DNA of 64,000 nt from NCBI GenBank assembly GCA_025059995.1, contig JANXCF010000002.1, forward strand, positions 62,001-126,000, read 5' to 3'. Source of the stretch: Leptospiraceae bacterium (GTDB lineage: Bacteria > Spirochaetota > Leptospiria > Leptospirales > Leptonemataceae). Positions 8,877-18,122 of the stretch are shown one piece after another; within the stretch, counting starts at the first letter, position 1, and every line of letters starts with the position of its first letter. The position numbers and the translations under genes are program-made. Under the pieces are notes generated by a model, which was not told the origin of the DNA, ran no database searches, and was given only the letters and a program-made list of their open reading frames with translations.

Positions 8877-10496
8877 GTTGTTTTTCCAAAATTCAAAGAG
8901 GGTTCTTTTAAGTTGCTTCAGTTGTTCCGTTGGTGTAGCATGAAACTTAGAACTCACAGTATGCAAAGACAAAACTTTTTGAACCCCCAGAAGGGAAGTA
9001 AGCGGATTTTCCTTAGGTGTTTTAGAAAAATAAGATAGCAAAATCCCCACTAATAAATCGCCACTGCCAGCAACTGCCAAATTCGGATTCGGATGATTCC
9101 AAATGAACACCAATGACTCTTCATTGGTCCAATGCACTGAAACAAGAAAAAACGAAATACCTCCTTTGATGAGAATAGAAACTTTCAACTTCTTGTGGAA
9201 TTCTATGATCCTTTTCCAGTTTCCCACTAAATAAGGAAAAGCCCCTCCCATGGCTCGCCATTCTCCCAAATGAGGAGTAATTATCGTAAAGGGTCGGAGT
9301 TCCTCAGGATAATCATTCTCCAAGACAAGCTGGGTAGCAAAAGCATCGAGGATGATAAACGGAAATGGAGGATTTTGAGAGAAATATTTAAGAAAATTTA
9401 TAAAATTTTTCTTATTTTCTAAAAGGTCATTTTTTGAAACTCCAGGTCCTATGGCGATGGCAGAAGGACGCTTGGATGTTGGAAGGTGTTTTTCCCACTC
9501 AAAAAAATGAGTATAAATGATGGCAGGTTCTTTATGTAATAGTAATTCTCTTTGATTCGTAAGATGTAGCCAATGTAAAATTCCCCCTCCTGAGGAAAAA
9601 AAAGCCTTTGCAGAGAGGATGCCTGCTCCTTCCATATTTTGAGAACCAGCAATCAACCACCCATACCCTGCAGTGTATTTGTGATCCTCAGGCTTTTTTA
9701 GAAAAAAAGAAAAATCACTTTGAATCTCCCATTCGGTAAAACGAGGAGACTCAAGTAGAACATTTTTTTGAGCTTGGGGAGAAAATCCAATCGGAAGGGA
9801 AAACACTTGAGAACGAGAAACCAACAGGGGATGAATTGCTAAGCATAGTTTTTTAGGACCGAAATTCAAAACCACATCAGGGACAGGATAACCAAAAAGA
9901 CTCAAAAAGGCATCTTCATGAAAATCTTTATATTCCTCTGAAAGACCGGCAGGCACGTCTAATGCAACACATTTCGTTTCTATCTGTTTTTGTAAAGAGT
10001 TGATCATCTGATTGAGATGAGATAAGATTCTATCATAAGGTTGTTTTGGTTGATCCTTTTGTCCAGTTCCCAAAAGAGCTTCAATAAAAAGAACCCTTTT
10101 GACTTGAGGAAAAGAAAGTAGTTTAGAGACAATCTCAGAAAAAGTTAAACTCAAAAAAGAATCCAGAGGAAAAATGTTTGGTAGTTGTTTTTTTAAATGT
10201 TGATAATAAAATAAAGCAGTTTCACTTTTTATGGGTTCATTGAGGTAAACCCAGATTTGTTCGTTAGAGAGAGAGTTGCTACTCAAAAGTAAATACGCAA
10301 GGGCTATTCCATCTCCCCCATTGTTCCCACTTCCGCACAAAAAAACGTAGAAGCTCTGGGAATTGACAAGCCCCAAGTGTTGTAAAGTAGTGAAAGCAGA
10401 TTGAGCCGCCTGCCCCATAAGAATCCTTTCTGGGATTCCTTCTTCGATGGTGAAAGCATCGATTCTTTTGGCTTGGTCAAAGGTGATGGCTTTCAT
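8868..10496 (-). CDS. nnr: Bifunctional NAD(P)H-hydrate repair enzyme (epimerase + dehydratase)
   Basis: 542 residues. The N-terminal NnrE (YjeF_N) domain covers about 1-215 and contains GSGNNGGDGIALAYLL. The C-terminal ribokinase-like NnrD domain covers about 250-542 and ends with AGSGDLLVGIL, the nucleotide-site motif (AGTGD in most homologues). Together they epimerise and dehydrate damaged NADHX/NADPHX, so this third NAD-related gene fits the pncA-pncB neighbourhood. ATG 10496 overlaps the preceding stop as ATGA, which I preferred over GTG 10502. Whether ADP or ATP drives the reaction cannot be read. Confidence 0.92.
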   Translation of the reverse strand: MKAITFDQAKRIDAFTIEEGIPERILMGQAAQSAFTTLQHLGLVNSQSFYVFLCGSGNNGGDGIALAYLLLSSNSLSNEQIWVYLNEPIKSETALFYYQHLKKQLPNIFPLDSFLSLTFSEIVSKLLSFPQVKRVLFIEALLGTGQKDQPKQPYDRILSHLNQMINSLQKQIETKCVALDVPAGLSEEYKDFHEDAFLSLFGYPVPDVVLNFGPKKLCLAIHPLLVSRSQVFSLPIGFSPQAQKNVLLESPRFTEWEIQSDFSFFLKKPEDHKYTAGYGWLIAGSQNMEGAGILSAKAFFSSGGGILHWLHLTNQRELLLHKEPAIIYTHFFEWEKHLPTSKRPSAIAIGPGVSKNDLLENKKNFINFLKYFSQNPPFPFIILDAFATQLVLENDYPEELRPFTIITPHLGEWRAMGGAFPYLVGNWKRIIEFHKKLKVSILIKGGISFFLVSVHWTNEESLVFIWNHPNPNLAVAGSGDLLVGILLSYFSKTPKENPLTSLLGVQKVLSLHTVSSKFHATPTEQLKQLKRTLFEFWKNNSK

Positions 10497-11608
10497 TTCC
10501 ACTCGATGATGGAATATTGATGCTCTTCAAGTTTGGAAGAGAAGAACCTTCCTTCTTGGTTAATGAAAAAATCACGCCAATAGTTTTCTTCGAATTGGAA
10601 TTCAATTTTGTTGTTTTTGATATAGGAATTTTGAGCATCAAAAATTTCAATCAGTAAACTATCTTCTTCGTTCAAACCCAAATAATAACTTTTATCAGGA
10701 AAGATATGCAACAAAGATAACTGAGGATTTTCTATTTTTCGAATTAGCTTTTGGTCCAAAACAGAGTAAATTTCCTTGTGTTTTGGGCTCAAGTCTTTCG
10801 CATCTCGGATAGAAACTTCTCCCATCACTTCTCTTGATTCTGTTAGAAAAACGTTTTCCCACCAAAGGACCTTATCTTTGTGTTGGTTTTTTAGAAAATC
10901 CAGTGTGAGGATGATTTCATTTAAAGTTTTTGTTGTTATGTCATAAATTAACAGATAAAATTCTTTTTCTGATTTTTGTAGAAGAGCTCCAATAAAATCA
11001 GAATAACAAAAAAGCTTTAATGGATCCGGCAAGGTTTTTTCTGTAATCGAGACAAAAACCCAGTCTTTGTTTTTTTTCAGCTCATCTTTTGAAAAGAAAA
11101 AAAGTTTATAGGGATTGACTTCTTTGGTTTCGGGATATAAAACAGCAGGAAGGCGATTTTCAGGTTCTTCGGGTTCAAGACTTTTGGATGTGTCTTTTGT
11201 TTGAAATACTTGAAACACCAAATATTGATTACCAATGCAACTATTTCCAATGATTCCTTCAGGCAGGACATAAACTGGTTGCTTGGGAAATAGTTTTTTT
11301 ACTTCGTTTACGGATGTTTTCGTTGTAAATATTCCTTCGGGTTCAGACGTGATTTTGGGGAAATACGCAATCAAATTATTCTCAGGCAAAGGTAGTAAAA
11401 TTTCACTTCCCATGATGGTAGGAGTTTGAGGAAGAAAATAAACTAAATTTTCTTTCACACTAATGGGAATGACAAAAGAATCACCTTCTATTTTTTCTTT
11501 TAAGGAGAAGCTTATTAACTCCACCGGAGTCAAATCAAAAACCTGAAACCTTCCGCAATAACTCAAATAACTCAAGACTAAAAACACAAAAGTCAAAAGC
11601 CTTTTCAT
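10493..11608 (-). CDS. Spirochaete-type lipoprotein of unknown function
   Basis: About 371 residues. A signal peptide is followed by a lipobox-like YLSYC (Cys about 18). The mature part is beta-rich with no catalytic motif I recognise. Segments such as KVLWWENVFLTESREVMGEV and DAKDLSPKHKEIYSVLDQK suggest a repeated beta-propeller-like or WD-like fold, but this is a guess. ATG 11608 sits directly after a GTG. The ATGA overlap with the NAD(P)H-hydrate repair gene indicates shared translation; no functional link is evident. Confidence 0.7.
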   Translation of the reverse strand: MKRLLTFVFLVLSYLSYCGRFQVFDLTPVELISFSLKEKIEGDSFVIPISVKENLVYFLPQTPTIMGSEILLPLPENNLIAYFPKITSEPEGIFTTKTSVNEVKKLFPKQPVYVLPEGIIGNSCIGNQYLVFQVFQTKDTSKSLEPEEPENRLPAVLYPETKEVNPYKLFFFSKDELKKNKDWVFVSITEKTLPDPLKLFCYSDFIGALLQKSEKEFYLLIYDITTKTLNEIILTLDFLKNQHKDKVLWWENVFLTESREVMGEVSIRDAKDLSPKHKEIYSVLDQKLIRKIENPQLSLLHIFPDKSYYLGLNEEDSLLIEIFDAQNSYIKNNKIEFQFEENYWRDFFINQEGRFFSSKLEEHQYSIIEWK

Positions 11609-11641
11609 CACTTTAACGATTTCTTTTCAGGTAATGATACG

Positions 11642-12346
11642 TCAAAAACATTCTGGATTGATGGAATTGATGTATTCAGCTGCATATTTTGGGAAATACT
11701 CACTACCTGAGAAATCCAAGTGTTTTTGCATGGCACCTTTTTGGAAATATTCATTCCATTTTTTTTGATAGTTTTTTGCAAGGGGGAAGTAGCTCCAATG
11801 CCATTTTTCTACCTCATGTCCTTGATTTCGATTTTCTGAGTAGGGCATGCAAAATCCAAATCTTTTCGCGTTCTGTTTTAACCAATCGAAAAGAATCTTT
11901 CCTTCTTGGGTTTCGTAGTATGAGTTTTCTAAAACATTTACATCCACGTCAGTGCCCCAGTGATGACGAGAAGCTCCAGGCATGGACGAAAACCTCAGAA
12001 TTTCTTTCACTTTTTCTTCCTCAGAACGATTTTGGTTTTTTTGCCATTTTGATTCCCAGATGGTTTTTTGGTGCCAATAACTTCTTGTAGCACTTGTAAT
12101 CCAAAACGGAATATGTGGGTGTTCTTTTCGGAATGCAAGATACATCTTTTGGAGCTGAAGGGCTGCATCTTTTTGTAAGAAAAGTTCTTTTTGTTTTGTA
12201 GGGATGCCTAAACTTTTGAGGCTTACAAATTCTGGGTGTTTTTGTGGTTCAAACTTCCCCATTAGAAAAAATAGTTCTTCTGTCTCGTTAGAATACAAAA
12301 AAAAAGAGTAAAAAAGTAAAATCAAAGTCAACATTTGCTTTGGCAT
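11642..12346 (-). CDS. D-alanyl-D-alanine carboxypeptidase, VanY/M15B family
   Basis: 234 residues with a signal peptide (about 1-19). The zinc site of M15B peptidases is visible: SRHHWGTDVDVN supplies His and Asp, and EKWHWSYF supplies the second His. SATRSYWHQ is the substrate-binding Arg segment. It would trim the terminal D-Ala of peptidoglycan stem peptides in the periplasm. It is divergent from the DUF218 gene, 51 bases away. It may be co-transcribed with the lipoprotein gene 33 bases downstream. Confidence 0.88.
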   Translation of the reverse strand: MPKQMLTLILLFYSFFLYSNETEELFFLMGKFEPQKHPEFVSLKSLGIPTKQKELFLQKDAALQLQKMYLAFRKEHPHIPFWITSATRSYWHQKTIWESKWQKNQNRSEEEKVKEILRFSSMPGASRHHWGTDVDVNVLENSYYETQEGKILFDWLKQNAKRFGFCMPYSENRNQGHEVEKWHWSYFPLAKNYQKKWNEYFQKGAMQKHLDFSGSEYFPKYAAEYINSINPECF

Positions 12347-12397
12347 TAGGGAGAGAAGATTTTGTTGTCATGTACTCTACAATCAAAAAATGTTTCT

Positions 12398-13198
12398 ATG
12401 TTTTTTTATCTTTCGAAAATCTTTGCTACTTTCTTATTTCCTCTGCCCTTAATGTTTTTTTTGGTCTTGATTTTTTTGGTTTTTAAAAGAAGCCGATTTT
12501 TACTTTTTTTGTGGATACTTTTTGGAGTATTTTCAACAGAAGCGGGAGCAAGCTTTTTGATGAAAAAGCTCGAGGATCTTTATCCACACATCGAACTCCA
12601 AAAAGCAGAATCAGTCGATGCTGTGATTGTATTGGGAGGTTTGAGTAACCCCCTTCGCAAGGTCAGTTCATGGCCTGAGTTTACGGATGGTGTGGATCGC
12701 ATTATCGTAGCAGAACGATTGTGGGAGATGAAAAAAGCCCAATTCGTGATTGTCAATGGAGCTACCGGATACCTTCGACAAACGATACAACCAGAAGCAG
12801 AATCTCTAAAAGAGTATCTACGTTTTCGTATCCCTCCTAAACATCTGATTTTAGAATCAGAATCCCGAAATACGTATGAAAATGCATTATATACCCTAAA
12901 AATATGCAAAGAAAAAAACATCAAAAAAGCGTATTTAGTCACCTCTGCTTTTCACATGTATCGAGCATATCAAACTTTTAAAGACGTTCAAAAGATCCAT
13001 TTTCCAAACTTACAAATAGAAATCATACCTTATCCGACTGATTATCGAAGTTTGAGGGAGCTATCTGGCTTAGAAAGCTACTTCCCAAGTGATACTGGCT
13101 TGATGAAGTTTACGATCTTCTATAAAGAAATGATTGGGATTATATCTTACAAAGTAAAGTCTTACTTAGAAAAAAGAAACTCAAAAAGTTCAAACTAA
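12398..13198 (+). CDS. DUF218 family (ElyC/SanA/YdcF-like) membrane protein
   Basis: 266 residues. Two hydrophobic N-terminal helices (about 3-65) are followed by a cytoplasmic or periplasmic DUF218 domain. The domain has VDAVIVLGGLSN, FVIVNGATGYL, SRNTYENALYT and YLVTSAFHMYRA, in the usual order. ElyC-type members influence envelope biogenesis and undecaprenyl-phosphate use, but the biochemical reaction is not settled. ATG 12398 is chosen over TTG 12362; neither has a strong ribosome site. The divergent neighbour is a peptidoglycan carboxypeptidase, which agrees with an envelope role. Confidence 0.8.
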   Translation: MFFYLSKIFATFLFPLPLMFFLVLIFLVFKRSRFLLFLWILFGVFSTEAGASFLMKKLEDLYPHIELQKAESVDAVIVLGGLSNPLRKVSSWPEFTDGVDRIIVAERLWEMKKAQFVIVNGATGYLRQTIQPEAESLKEYLRFRIPPKHLILESESRNTYENALYTLKICKEKNIKKAYLVTSAFHMYRAYQTFKDVQKIHFPNLQIEIIPYPTDYRSLRELSGLESYFPSDTGLMKFTIFYKEMIGIISYKVKSYLEKRNSKSSN

Positions 13199-13314
13199 TG
13201 TTTTTTAAATTTAACTTGGCTTTTTGGGTGAATTTTTTTATTTAATTAGTAGTAATATTTTATCTAATACCGAAAGAACTTGATTTTGTGATTTCGATAA
13301 GAATTAATGTAATT

Positions 13315-13671
13315 ATGAGTACAATTAGAGAAAAAAGACAAAAAAAGTTAGTCAACCAAGAAGAGATAAAAGAAAAAGAAAAAGAGATAGAAGATTTTGA
13401 ACAAGACAGTGATCAAATGAATCTGATCAAAAGAATGAACCGAATTATAGGTCAAGTTCAAGGAGTAAAAAAAATGATCGAAAATGAAAGAGCTTGTGTG
13501 GATATTTTAAGCCAAATCACTGCCATCAAATCAGCTCTCGATGGAGTTGCTATGGCAGTTTTAGAAAAAGAAGCAGAACAGTGTTTTCAGAATGTAGTTG
13601 AAAAAAATCCCCAAAGCAAAGAGCAAGCCTTGAAGGATTTCATTAGCCTAATACGAAAATACGGGAAATAA
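13315..13671 (+). CDS. CsoR/FrmR/CstR-family repressor with Cys-Glu-Cys sensor site
   Basis: 118 residues. A charged N-terminal extension (about 1-35) precedes the DUF156 four-helix core: LIKRMNRIIGQVQGVKKMI, then ERACVDIL. Copper-sensing CsoR uses Cys-His-Cys. Here Cys61 and Cys90 are present, but the His position holds Glu86 (AVLEKEAEQC). Loss of the copper His with both Cys kept recalls persulfide-sensing CstR. No metal or sulfur gene lies beside it, and downstream is prfA, so its target may be elsewhere. The ATG at 13315 is the most likely start. Confidence 0.85.
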   Translation: MSTIREKRQKKLVNQEEIKEKEKEIEDFEQDSDQMNLIKRMNRIIGQVQGVKKMIENERACVDILSQITAIKSALDGVAMAVLEKEAEQCFQNVVEKNPQSKEQALKDFISLIRKYGK

Positions 13672-13748
13672 TCCGTCCCAGAAGTTTCTTGTAAAAATTC
13701 TTGACATCAAAAGGAGAAACAATTTCAACGTTATAAACAACTTTTTAT

Positions 13749-14861
13749 ATGGACTGGAAACCTCTAAAAGACCATCTTCAAAAAGAGTTAGATCGATTTC
13801 ATGAATTAGAGTATTTGCTTTCTCAGCCTGAAGTTTTGAATGATGGAGAAAAATTCAAAGAGCTATCTAAAGAACATCGAAGGCTATCATCCTATAAAGA
13901 TACTATCCAGAATTTCCTTCAAAAGCTCAAGGCTTACGAAGAAGCAAAGCAAATCTTAGAAGACGAAAATTCAGACAAAGAATTAAAAGAATTAGCAAAA
14001 ATGGAATTGGAGGAAATCGAAAACTACTTAAATGAACATCACTTGGAGATAGAGTCTTTGCTTTTAGAGCCTGATCCCAATGAAGGGAAAAACATTATTA
14101 TGGAAATACGAGCAGGAACGGGAGGAGAAGAAGCAGCCCTATTTGCCGCTGATTTGTTTCGAATGTATAGCAAGTTTTGTGACAAGCAGGGTTGGAAAAT
14201 GGAGATCCTTTCTACCTCAGAAACAGGGTTAGGTGGTTATAAAGAAATCGTCTTTAGTGTGCAAGGCGATAAGGCTTATGAACTTTTGCATCAAGAAGCG
14301 GGAGCACATCGGGTACAGAGGATTCCCATCACAGAAGCCAATGGTAGAATCCACACCAGTGCTGTGACAGTTGCCGTCATTCCCGAAGTAGAAGAAACTG
14401 AATTCGAAATCGATGAAAAAGAACTTCGTATTGATGTGTTTCGTGCGAGTGGGGCTGGCGGACAACATGTCAACAAAACTGAATCTGCTGTGAGGATAAC
14501 TCACATCCCAACGGGGATTGTCGTGAGTTGTCAAGATGAACGTTCGCAGCATAAGAACAAAGCAAAAGCCATGAAAATCTTAAGAGCTCGTCTCAAACAA
14601 CTCCATGATGAACAACAACACAAAGAGATTGCAGATCTCAAGAAAAGCCAAGTCAAAACAGGAGACCGCTCCGAACGAATACGCACCTACAATTTCCCTC
14701 AAGGAAGAGTTACTGACCATCGTATCAACTTCACCATGTATAATTTAGAAGAATTCATGAATGGCGAAATGCTCGAATTACTAAAAGAACTCGTAAAGCA
14801 TGAAAAATTACAAAAATTAGAAGAACTCCGAAAAAACCAAACCATCCAAGCAAAGACTTAG
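13749..14861 (+). CDS. prfA: Peptide chain release factor 1
   Basis: 370 residues. The GGQ motif of peptidyl-tRNA hydrolysis is at 237-239 (SGAGGQHVNK). The stop-codon-recognition segment reads HRVQRIPITE, a PxT tripeptide (P193, T195) where E. coli has PAT. GRIHTSAVTVAV is diagnostic for RF1 rather than RF2. It releases chains at UAA and UAG. It stands alone with no methyltransferase PrmC gene next to it. Confidence 0.96.
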   Translation: MDWKPLKDHLQKELDRFHELEYLLSQPEVLNDGEKFKELSKEHRRLSSYKDTIQNFLQKLKAYEEAKQILEDENSDKELKELAKMELEEIENYLNEHHLEIESLLLEPDPNEGKNIIMEIRAGTGGEEAALFAADLFRMYSKFCDKQGWKMEILSTSETGLGGYKEIVFSVQGDKAYELLHQEAGAHRVQRIPITEANGRIHTSAVTVAVIPEVEETEFEIDEKELRIDVFRASGAGGQHVNKTESAVRITHIPTGIVVSCQDERSQHKNKAKAMKILRARLKQLHDEQQHKEIADLKKSQVKTGDRSERIRTYNFPQGRVTDHRINFTMYNLEEFMNGEMLELLKELVKHEKLQKLEELRKNQTIQAKT

Positions 14862-14898
14862 ATTTTTTCGTATTAGAAAATTTGCCGACTTAAAAAAA

Positions 14899-15672
14899 TC
14901 ACAAATCAGTTTTTAGGGGTGGGATTTTGTATTTCCAAGGTAGTTCAAAGGGATTTCCGATTTGCTTTAAAAATCCCTGAAATTCTTTATGAAGGAAATG
15001 CACACCACTTTTTGGGGGGATCACGTATTCGTAGTTTTTATCTTCGAAAGTGAACTTCATACCATATGAGTGTAAATAGGTTCGATCTTCCCGTCGAGCT
15101 AAACTGGGTTTCCCATATAGAGGATCTCCCACGATAGGAGAACCCAAACTCTTCAGCACAACACGAACCTGATGGGTTTTTCCTGTGATTGGCATTACAA
15201 GAAAAATGCGAAAGTATTTTGCATCTTCTCGAATAAAGGGAAACGATTTAAAAAAAGTATAAGTTGGATTTTCCCTTGTGCGAAGAAGTTTCCATCGACT
15301 ACGTCGATCTTTTTGGATATCCCCTACAATCGCGCCTTGTTTTTTTTTGGGAATTCGATAAGACAATGCCAGATAAATTTTTTTGATTCGGTGAAAGCGA
15401 AAATGATTTCCTAGAATGTTCGAGGCTTTCCTCCCTCTTGCGAAAATGATCACTCCTGACGTAATTTTATCCAATCGATGGACCGGGAAAAGACGTTCTC
15501 CTTCTGGTATTATTTTTTCTTGTTCCATGACTCGAACAATACGAAGAAGGCTAGGAGCTGGGCTTTCTTCATAAAAAGCTAAACCTTCTGGCTTGTATAG
15601 AACCAAAAAATTAGGATTGTGATCGATAATTTCGATCTTGGAAATCCATTCTTCTATGGCTTTGGAATTCAT
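14899..15672 (-). CDS. RluA-family RNA pseudouridine synthase
   Basis: 257 residues with the RluA catalytic motif HRLDKITSGV (Asp68), LVLYKPEGL before it, KIYLALSYR, and the C-terminal substrate loop TGKTHQVRV followed by VGDPLYG. It isomerises uridine in rRNA or tRNA; which site cannot be told. No S4 RNA-binding domain is present, so this is the short RluA/TruC-like form. It overlaps the upstream parvulin-like gene by four bases (ATGA). Confidence 0.88.
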   Translation of the reverse strand: MNSKAIEEWISKIEIIDHNPNFLVLYKPEGLAFYEESPAPSLLRIVRVMEQEKIIPEGERLFPVHRLDKITSGVIIFARGRKASNILGNHFRFHRIKKIYLALSYRIPKKKQGAIVGDIQKDRRSRWKLLRTRENPTYTFFKSFPFIREDAKYFRIFLVMPITGKTHQVRVVLKSLGSPIVGDPLYGKPSLARREDRTYLHSYGMKFTFEDKNYEYVIPPKSGVHFLHKEFQGFLKQIGNPFELPWKYKIPPLKTDL

Positions 15673-17171
15673 ATCTTTCCTTCTTTTAGTCTGTCTTTGT
15701 GGATCTTTACGCTATACTTTTGGAATAAAGTTTGTTTGATTTCTTGAATCTTTTTTTGTCGTTTTTCAGTCAGAAGATTTTGTTTGATTCTTTCTTTTAC
15801 TGCATTTAGGGGTAAAATCATCTCTTGATTGTTATTTATGACCTTGAATTCGTTGTTTTTTCTCAGATTATAGTATTGTATGATTTCTTCTTGAGAAACT
15901 TGAAGGTTGGCATACTCACTCTGGATCAAAAAGTTCGTATAGGTTTGTTTTAGCATCAAATCTTTGAAGTTTTGCTTAAATGTTTCGGATTCGTTTTTAT
16001 AAGGAGATGCCTGCAAAACAACAAAAGACGAATAGACTTGATTCAACAAATTCGCAACTTCAGTAGGAGATAATGCTTCAATCGAAACCTCATATTTTCG
16101 AATCAGATCAAAAAAATCTTTGATTTTATAAGGCTTTTTTTGGTATTCGAAAAGGATTAAATTTTCATCCCAATTTTGAATAGGTGTGGTATTAAGGTGT
16201 TGGATTGTATTTTCGTTCAATCGAAATTCATTTTGTTTTTGGAGCTCAACAAGGTGATTGGTGTAGCTATTTTGTTTTAATAACTTTGCTTGGTGTTTTG
16301 CTTGTTGTTCTGAAATTTCTTCGATCTTTTTTTCGTCGAAAAGTAGTTGCTGTTTTAGATTATTGATTTCTTGTTCTTTGAATTCTTTGGTATAGTTAGG
16401 GTTGTTGAAGAACTTTCTTGCTACGAATTGGCTTTTGCGATGATAATCCTCGTAAAGGTTTTTCAAGGATATTTCTTTTACTTCTTTGATTTGGATCTTT
16501 CGAATAAGCCAATAGCCATTACTATCTTCAATCAGATGGAATTTTTTTTCATCTTCTTTTTCTTTTAAAAGTGGATCGATGAAATGGGATATAGGAGAAT
16601 CACCACAATTCACACAAATGGGATCAACGAGACCTCCTAAGATTTTATAGCGTAGGTTCTCGTTTTTTTCAAAAATGAGTTTTTCAATCTCGTCATCATT
16701 TTGTGTTTTGTTGAGGGTTTCTAAAAGATCTTTTGCTTCCTGCGAGCGATCAAGATTGGGAAGTTTTTTCAAAAACAATAGTTGGATTGTGATCATTTTA
16801 TATGGATGTTCTGATGCTTTTTCTTGTAAAAGAAAATTCATGGCGTTCAAAAATGCTTTTTCTTCTAAGAAAATCAGTGAACGTTTGAGGGAGTTTTCCC
16901 ATTTTTGTTTTTCTTCTGAGGGTAAATTCTCAAAAGCAAGTTTGCCTACACTCAAGAAAGCGAGTTCTTCTAAAATCTGGTTTTGTGTTGCCACGGAAAC
17001 TTCATTTTTGCGAAAACCATTCAGTTCCACGATGAATTGTAAATCTTTTCGTTTGATGGTTTCTATCTGATTTTGATTTTGGTATTCCACTAAAACTTCG
17101 TTCCGATTAGAACAAAAAGAGAGAAGAAAAGCTATGACAAACAACCAAGTTCGAAAACTTTTTACTTTCAT
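15669..17171 (-). CDS. Parvulin-like (SurA/PpiD-type) periplasmic lipoprotein
   Basis: 500 residues. A signal peptide with lipobox LLSFC (Cys20) places it in the envelope. Residues about 120-230 look like a degenerate PpiC parvulin domain: helices around AKDLLETLNK, then LGGLVDPICVNCGD and a final IEDSNGYWLIRKIQIK strand. Long helical parts flank it, as in SurA and PpiD chaperones. It would assist outer-membrane protein folding, possibly without isomerase activity. RBS CAGGAGAAATACA precedes ATG 17171. It follows the gene at 17185 by 13 bases. Confidence 0.65.
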   Translation of the reverse strand: MKVKSFRTWLFVIAFLLSFCSNRNEVLVEYQNQNQIETIKRKDLQFIVELNGFRKNEVSVATQNQILEELAFLSVGKLAFENLPSEEKQKWENSLKRSLIFLEEKAFLNAMNFLLQEKASEHPYKMITIQLLFLKKLPNLDRSQEAKDLLETLNKTQNDDEIEKLIFEKNENLRYKILGGLVDPICVNCGDSPISHFIDPLLKEKEDEKKFHLIEDSNGYWLIRKIQIKEVKEISLKNLYEDYHRKSQFVARKFFNNPNYTKEFKEQEINNLKQQLLFDEKKIEEISEQQAKHQAKLLKQNSYTNHLVELQKQNEFRLNENTIQHLNTTPIQNWDENLILFEYQKKPYKIKDFFDLIRKYEVSIEALSPTEVANLLNQVYSSFVVLQASPYKNESETFKQNFKDLMLKQTYTNFLIQSEYANLQVSQEEIIQYYNLRKNNEFKVINNNQEMILPLNAVKERIKQNLLTEKRQKKIQEIKQTLFQKYSVKIHKDRLKEGKI

Positions 17172-17184
17172 TGTATTTCTCCTG

Positions 17185-17661
17185 TTAGTCTAATTTAAAA
17201 ATAAAGTTTGAACGTTTGATGGTTTTATCATCTTTTCGAGCTTTTTTCTCTTTGATTTCTTTGTCATCTTTATTTTTTGTGTTTTCTTTTGGCTCTTGCA
17301 GCTCTTGGTTTTGAGCTTGTTTTGCTTGATGGTCGGGTTGTGGATGTGTTTTTGGTGTTTCTTGTTGGTTCTGAGATGTTGAAACTTCAAATGTAATCTC
17401 GATACTTTGTTGAGGTTGTTTTTCTTCTTCTGGGAATAAATTTACAAGGAATTCTCTGTGGGTTTCGGGAATATACACTGTTTGTTTGTAAATTTCCTTT
17501 TTAAGTTGATTTAAGCGATGGTATTCATCTAAAAGGGAGTCTTTGAGTTTTGGGAAATATTCTCTATCAGATGGTAGGGTGTTTAACATATTTTGAATTT
17601 CTTCTATATCTCGTTCGATTCTTTCTAGTTTTCTTATGAGATGTATGACCTTTAGATTCAA
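17185..17661 (-). CDS. Hypothetical coiled-coil, Lys/Gln-rich protein
   Basis: 158 residues from a TTG start at 17661. An AAGGAG ribosome site lies six bases upstream on the minus strand, while longer frames have none. Residues about 5-60 form a coiled coil (LERIERDIEEIQNML). The C-terminal half is a low-complexity stretch rich in Gln, Lys and Glu ending in a basic tail. There is no signal peptide. It leads an apparent operon with the parvulin-like lipoprotein and the pseudouridine synthase. No family recognised. Confidence 0.6.
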   Translation of the reverse strand: MNLKVIHLIRKLERIERDIEEIQNMLNTLPSDREYFPKLKDSLLDEYHRLNQLKKEIYKQTVYIPETHREFLVNLFPEEEKQPQQSIEITFEVSTSQNQQETPKTHPQPDHQAKQAQNQELQEPKENTKNKDDKEIKEKKARKDDKTIKRSNFIFKLD

Positions 17662-18122
17662 GATGGGCTCCTTATGGATTTTTTTTTCATACAAAAAATC
17701 GAAAAAATGAGAATGCAATACTTTTTTAAGAAATAGAAAATTTGTTTTAATTCAGATAGAAATTCGACTAATCGTGTAATGAAATATAAATTGTTTTAAA
17801 ATTTTATAAAAAGTTTTATAAATTTTTTTACATAAAAAACTATTATAATTTTGGATTTTGTTCTTTAAATAGGAGAATAACATTTTTGTTTTAGTTATTA
17901 GTTATTAGAAAAAAATTTTACGATTTTCTTAGAAAAAAGTAAAAAAGTGATTGCAAAAAAGATAAAGCCGACTTATTTTTCCTCTAAAATAAATTTAGAA
18001 AAAAATAGAAAACAACCATAAATTGAGTGAAACTTAAGTAAAGGTAGGAAGAGTTTTTGATAAGTGTTATTGAATTTTTTCTGTTGTCCTTATTTAATTC
18101 ATATGGCTAAAGGAGAGAGAGT
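17662..18122 (+). promoter_or_regulatory. AT-rich leader of the porin gene
   Basis: About 460 bases of very AT-rich DNA between divergent genes, with no credible frame. A candidate sigma-70 promoter is TTGCAA at 17951-17956, 17 bases, then TATTTT at 17974, leaving a leader of roughly 140 bases. Dense A/T tracts upstream (17800-17950) could act as an UP element or protein-binding region. AAGGAGAGAGAGT is the porin ribosome site. Confidence 0.35.
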
